Part shown: positions 23,210 through 26,486 of the stretch, in pieces
How positions within the stretch are numbered: the stretch's first letter is position 1
Layout of the letters: every line of letters starts with the position of its first letter
Source: Flavobacteriales bacterium
GTDB taxonomy: Bacteria > Bacteroidota > Bacteroidia > NORP154
DNA length: 26,486 bases
Direction: 5' to 3'
Assembly (NCBI GenBank): GCA_012965625.1
Contig: DTSC01000294.1
Span: forward strand, 1-26,486
The notes under the pieces: model-generated
What the model was told of the DNA's origin: nothing
Seen by the model: only the letters and a program-made list of their open reading frames with translations
Databases searched by the model: none
Position numbers and translations under genes: made by a program

Positions 23210-24522
23210 AAATTGCTGTTATTGGAACCGGGTATGTTGGCTTGGTCACGGGAACTTGTTTTGCAGAAACAGGAAATGAGGTTATCTGTGTTGACATAGA
23301 TGCTGATAAAATAAAACTATTAAATGATGGCAAGGTTCCGATATACGAACCACAGCTCGACCTAATATTTGAAAGAAACCTAAAACAGGGGCGCTTACGT
23401 TTTACCACAGACCTTGACGGAGGTATTGCAGAAGCTCAGGTAATCTTTCTTGCCCTGCCTACACCACCTGGGGAAGATGGTTCTGCAGACCTTTCTTATG
23501 TCCTTGGTGTAGCAAAACAATTAGGGGGATTGATCAAAGATTATAAAGTAGTCGTAGATAAAAGCACTGTTCCGGTAGGAACTGCAGAAAAGGTTGCTGA
23601 AGTGATCAAATTAAATGGCTGTAAAGAATTTGATGTTGTTTCGAATCCCGAGTTTTTAAAAGAAGGGTTCGCAGTGAGTGATTTTATGAAACCAGAGAGG
23701 GTTGTCATTGGCACAACATCAGAGAAAGCAAAACGAATCATGAATGATTTATATCGTCCCTTTGTCCGACAAGGCAATCCCATATACTTTATGGATGAAA
23801 GGTCTGCAGAATTAACAAAATATGCGGCAAACTCTTTCCTCGCTACCAAGATCAGCTTTATGAATGAGATCGCCAACTTATGTGAGAAAACTGGTGCCGA
23901 TGTGGATGCTGTACGAATAGGGATTGGCTCCGATTCAAGGATTGGCAAGCGATTTTTATTCCCTGGAATCGGTTACGGAGGCAGTTGTTTCCCTAAAGAT
24001 GTTAAAGCATTGGCCAATATTGGTCGTGAATCTGGATATACTCTTGATATATTAGACGCCGTAATGAGGGTCAATGAACACCAAAAATCGATTATCCCTG
24101 AAAAGATAAAAGACTATTATAGCAATAAGCTAGATGGCCTGGTCTTTGGTATATGGGGGCTTGCATTCAAGCCAGATACAGATGATATGAGAGAGGCACC
24201 ATCTATCTCTATTATTAATGCCCTAATAGACCAAGGGGCTTCAATACGGGCATTTGACCCAGCAGCAATGGGGAATGCAAAACAATTTTTTGGGGACAAA
24301 ATAACATATACAAAAAACCAATATGAAGCAGTGGAACAAGTTGATGCATTAATAATTAATACGGAGTGGTCCGTCTTCAGAACACCTGATTTTTCAAAAC
24401 TAAAAACCTTGATGAAAAGCAAGGTCATCTTTGATGGCAGAAATTTATTTGATCTGAATCGTATAAAAGAGCATGGCTTTTATTATAATAGCATTGGCAG
24501 AGAAACAATATCGCAAAATTGA
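23206..24522 (+). CDS. ugd: UDP-glucose 6-dehydrogenase
   Basis: The protein has 438 residues. It oxidises UDP-glucose to UDP-glucuronate with two NAD+. The N-terminal Rossmann motif is AVIGTGYVGL (4-13). DKSTVPVGT (118-126), NPEFLKEG (147-154), KYAANSFLATKISFMNE (205-221) and GIGYGGSCFPKD with the catalytic Cys C261 are complete. The C-terminal domain has WGLAFKPDTDDMREAPS. The strong likeness to UDP-glucose rather than UDP-GlcNAc dehydrogenases fits the next gene, which uses UDP-glucuronate. It is coupled to the aminotransferase by a 4-base overlap. Confidence 0.95.
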   Translation: MKIAVIGTGYVGLVTGTCFAETGNEVICVDIDADKIKLLNDGKVPIYEPQLDLIFERNLKQGRLRFTTDLDGGIAEAQVIFLALPTPPGEDGSADLSYVLGVAKQLGGLIKDYKVVVDKSTVPVGTAEKVAEVIKLNGCKEFDVVSNPEFLKEGFAVSDFMKPERVVIGTTSEKAKRIMNDLYRPFVRQGNPIYFMDERSAELTKYAANSFLATKISFMNEIANLCEKTGADVDAVRIGIGSDSRIGKRFLFPGIGYGGSCFPKDVKALANIGRESGYTLDILDAVMRVNEHQKSIIPEKIKDYYSNKLDGLVFGIWGLAFKPDTDDMREAPSISIINALIDQGASIRAFDPAAMGNAKQFFGDKITYTKNQYEAVEQVDALIINTEWSVFRTPDFSKLKTLMKSKVIFDGRNLFDLNRIKEHGFYYNSIGRETISQN

Positions 24523-24526
24523 ATAG

Positions 24527-25474
24527 ATGAAGAAAATTTTAATTACTGGCGCTGGCGGCTTTCTGGGTTCACATCTGTGTGACCGCTTCCTTGCTGAAGG
24601 TTTTCATGTAATTGGAATGGACAACCTGGTAACAGGAAGTCTTTTGAACATAGAGCACATGATGGAAAATCCCAATTTTGATTTTTACCATTATGATGTT
24701 ACAAAGTTTATTCATGTTCCTGGGGAACTGGACTATATTTTACACTTTGCCTCTCCTGCGAGCCCTATTGATTATTTAAAAATCCCTATTCAAACCTTAA
24801 AGGTTGGTTCCTTGGGAACCCATAATCTTTTGGGATTGGCAAAAGCAAAGAGTGCAAGAATTTTGGTTGCTTCAACATCTGAGGTATATGGAGACCCCCT
24901 AGAACACCCACAAACTGAGGAATATTGGGGAAACGTGAACCCGGTTGGACCAAGGGGTGTTTATGATGAAGCTAAAAGATTCCAGGAGGCCATAACTATG
25001 GCCTATCACAATTATCATGGGCTGGAGACCAGGATAGCTCGAATATTCAACACGTATGGCCCAAGAATGCGATTAAAGGATGGAAGGGCCCTTCCATCCT
25101 TTTTCACTCAAGCACTTTGTAATGAGGACATAACCATATTTGGGGACGGCTCTCAAACAAGATCTTTTTGCCATGTAGATGATTTAGTGGATGGTATTTA
25201 CAGATTACTGATGAGCGATTATCACTTACCCATTAATATTGGGAATCCTGATGAAATTTCAATAAAGGAATTTGCTAAGGAAATCCTGAACCTATGTGAG
25301 TCAAAATCTAAGTTAACCTTTTGTGAACCTCCTGAAAATGATCCAATTCAAAGGCGGCCTGATATTTCAAAAGCAAAAGAGATTTTAGGCTGGGAACCGA
25401 AGATCACTCGTGCACAAGGACTACAAAAGACGTTGGTATATTTTAAGGAGAAAATTAAAAACATAACCAAATAA
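24527..25474 (+). CDS. UDP-glucuronate decarboxylase (UDP-xylose synthase), SDR family
   Basis: The product is a 315-residue extended short-chain dehydrogenase. The NAD motif is GAGGFLGS (8-15). The active site has STSEVYGDP (116-124) and Y146-DEA-K150 (YxxxK). PLEHPQTEEYWGNVNP and GPRGVYDEAKR are characteristic of UXS-type UDP-glucuronate decarboxylases and separate them from 4-epimerases. RIFNTYGPRM and DGSQTRSFCHVDD follow. It would convert UDP-GlcA from the preceding enzyme into UDP-xylose (via the 4-keto-pentose). It starts 4 bp after ugd and ends 2 bp before the acetyltransferase gene. Confidence 0.93.
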   Translation: MKKILITGAGGFLGSHLCDRFLAEGFHVIGMDNLVTGSLLNIEHMMENPNFDFYHYDVTKFIHVPGELDYILHFASPASPIDYLKIPIQTLKVGSLGTHNLLGLAKAKSARILVASTSEVYGDPLEHPQTEEYWGNVNPVGPRGVYDEAKRFQEAITMAYHNYHGLETRIARIFNTYGPRMRLKDGRALPSFFTQALCNEDITIFGDGSQTRSFCHVDDLVDGIYRLLMSDYHLPINIGNPDEISIKEFAKEILNLCESKSKLTFCEPPENDPIQRRPDISKAKEILGWEPKITRAQGLQKTLVYFKEKIKNITK

Positions 25475-25476
25475 AA

Positions 25477-26049
25477 ATGGATTATTTTACACACGAAACT
25501 GCCATTATTGATGATGGCTGCAAAATTGGCAAGGGAACAAAGATTTGGCATTTTTCACACATCATGCCTGATTGTGTTCTAGGAGAGAATTGTAATGTTG
25601 GCCAAAACGTTGTTGTTTCTCCAGGGGTAATATTAGGAAGCAATGTAAAGGTGCAAAACAATGTTTCTCTTTATACTGGTGTAATCTGCGAAGATGATGT
25701 GTTTCTTGGTCCTTCAATGGTTTTTACAAACGTCACCAATCCAAGAAGTGCGATTGTAAGAAGGGGTCAATATGAAAAAACAGTTGTTGGTAAAGGGGCC
25801 AGCATAGGTGCAAATGCAACCATAGTTTGTGGCCATGATATTGGGGCCTATGCATTCATTGGAGCAGGTGCCGTTGTTACAAAAACAGTTCCACCCTATG
25901 CTTTGGTAGTAGGTAATCCTGCTAAACAGATAGGCTGGATAAGTGAATATGGACACAGGCTTGAATTTGATGCTGATGGTTTTGCAGTTTGTTCTGAAAG
26001 TAGCGAGATGTACGAGCTAAAAGAAAGGGTTGTTAGTAAAAGAAGCTAG
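25477..26049 (+). CDS. Hexapeptide-repeat sugar N-acetyltransferase (WbpD-like)
   Basis: This 190-residue left-handed beta-helix protein is built from hexapeptide repeats (residues about 12-150). KIWHFSHI, GQNVVVSPGV, VQNNVSLY, FTNVTNPRS and GANATIVCGHDIGAYAFIGAGAVV closely follow WbpD, which acetylates UDP-2-acetamido-3-amino-2,3-dideoxy-glucuronate with acetyl-CoA. The terminal part VGNPAKQIGWISEYG is also typical. It is the last gene of the operon and is convergent with tsaB, with only 4 bp between stop codons. Pairing with the DegT enzyme suggests di-acetamido uronic acid synthesis, but the WbpB-type oxidoreductase of that pathway is not in the window. Confidence 0.9.
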   Translation: MDYFTHETAIIDDGCKIGKGTKIWHFSHIMPDCVLGENCNVGQNVVVSPGVILGSNVKVQNNVSLYTGVICEDDVFLGPSMVFTNVTNPRSAIVRRGQYEKTVVGKGASIGANATIVCGHDIGAYAFIGAGAVVTKTVPPYALVVGNPAKQIGWISEYGHRLEFDADGFAVCSESSEMYELKERVVSKRS

Positions 26050-26053
26050 CTCT

Positions 26054-26486
26054 TTACATATTAACCTGTTTTGGTTTACCAGCAACAAAATCCTTTAAAT
26101 AAAAGGGCTCAAAATAAGCCAGGTCTTCAAATTTGTTCTTCTTAAACGCTATTTCTGCCATTGACACCATGCTCGTTGCAGATATTGAACCTGCAGTTTC
26201 AAAACTTGCATTTTTGTGCCCTTCCAACAATGACCTGCACTTGTCTGCCCCTTCTCCAATAAAAACCATCTTATTGGTTTTCAATTGTTCTGAGAAGGAA
26301 TTTTCTCCAATTATTTCCGCAGAAGTTTGTTGAAGAACATTTAGAGCACAGTCATAGATAGCAGCATAAACTTCCATTCTGCGAGCGTCTATCATTGGGC
26401 AAAGCAAAGTATTTGTTGCATCATTATTTTCCAAATATCCTTGTGCCAATGACTCTAGCGAATTGATCGCAATTAAAGGAATGTCA
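26054..26486 (-). CDS. tsaB: tRNA threonylcarbamoyladenosine biosynthesis protein TsaB, 5' part missing
   Basis: This is the C-terminal ~143 residues of a protein that begins beyond the right edge; the reading frame stays open to base 26486. The visible part begins DIPLIAINSLESLAQGYL, matching the TsaB segment that ends with SSLEALA. CPMIDARRMEVYAAIYD is the conserved P(M/A)IDARRxEVY motif. TsaB is the ASKHA-fold scaffold partner of TsaD in making t6A at position 37 of ANN-decoding tRNAs. The length of the missing N-terminus should be about 85-90 residues by comparison with the family. Confidence 0.9.
   Translation of the reverse strand, partial: DIPLIAINSLESLAQGYLENNDATNTLLCPMIDARRMEVYAAIYDCALNVLQQTSAEIIGENSFSEQLKTNKMVFIGEGADKCRSLLEGHKNASFETAGSISATSMVSMAEIAFKKNKFEDLAYFEPFYLKDFVAGKPKQVNM

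Noticed and set aside
23206..24522. UDP-GlcNAc 6-dehydrogenase (WbpA)
   Set aside because: Sequence blocks follow UDP-glucose dehydrogenase, and the next gene needs UDP-glucuronate.
1..26486. CRISPR arrays, insertion sequences, tRNA or rRNA genes
   Set aside because: No regularly spaced repeats, transposase motifs or tRNA T-loop patterns were seen on reading both strands.

Overview
The window looks like a chromosomal segment of a member of the Bacteroidota, probably a free-living aerobic, AT-rich lineage of the Cytophagia or Flavobacteriia type. The grounds are: promoter-like TAnnTTTG boxes rather than sigma70 hexamers; weak or absent Shine-Dalgarno sequences; a cytochrome oxidase operon with two subunit III genes, a SCO protein and a separate small cytochrome c; a single-gene (non-PutA) proline dehydrogenase; and a UDP-sugar cassette typical of the phylum. 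I see no mobile elements, CRISPR arrays, tRNAs or rRNAs.

Layout. Bases 1-608 (minus) hold the N-terminal third of a cholesterol-oxidase-like GMC oxidoreductase. Bases 746-2903 (plus) hold a tight three-gene unit: a U32-family tRNA/rRNA hydroxylase-like protein, a 4Fe-4S ferredoxin overlapping it by one base, and an uncharacterised membrane protein. A large class II (B12-dependent) ribonucleotide reductase follows on the minus strand (2973-5648), with a roughly 400-bp AT-rich gap upstream of it. Bases 6048-13318 (minus) are the aa3-type cytochrome c oxidase block, in transcription order: lipoprotein-like cytochrome c, ctaB, subunit II, subunit I, two subunit III genes, subunit IV, SCO, and a small membrane protein with a CAMC motif. 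Next come proline dehydrogenase (13397-14551) and the translationally coupled nadA-nadB pair (14614-17204).

Bases 17245-19033 encode a two-gene NorC/NorB-like heme-copper reductase. The catalytic subunit has the NOR fold, but at alignable positions it lacks the third FeB histidine and the partner glutamate, and it has Met instead of His at the expected low-spin heme ligand. Directly in front is a promoter-like element followed by a perfect 9-4-9 palindrome. Immediately upstream is a Crp/Fnr-family gene whose recognition helix is unlike that of FNR or CRP. I regard this regulator-palindrome-reductase unit as the most interesting part of the window: a possible non-canonical nitric-oxide (or other gas) response.

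Upstream of the regulator, with gaps of 1-3 nt, are waaA (Kdo transferase) and an outer-membrane-barrel-like protein. Divergent from these is a plus-strand UDP-sugar operon (22070-26049): DegT aminotransferase, UDP-glucose dehydrogenase, UDP-glucuronate decarboxylase and a WbpD-like acetyltransferase. It would supply UDP-GlcA, UDP-xylose and an acetamido-glucuronate sugar for surface polysaccharide. The window closes with a convergent, 5'-truncated tsaB (t6A tRNA modification). All assignments come from reading motifs by eye; no database search was done.
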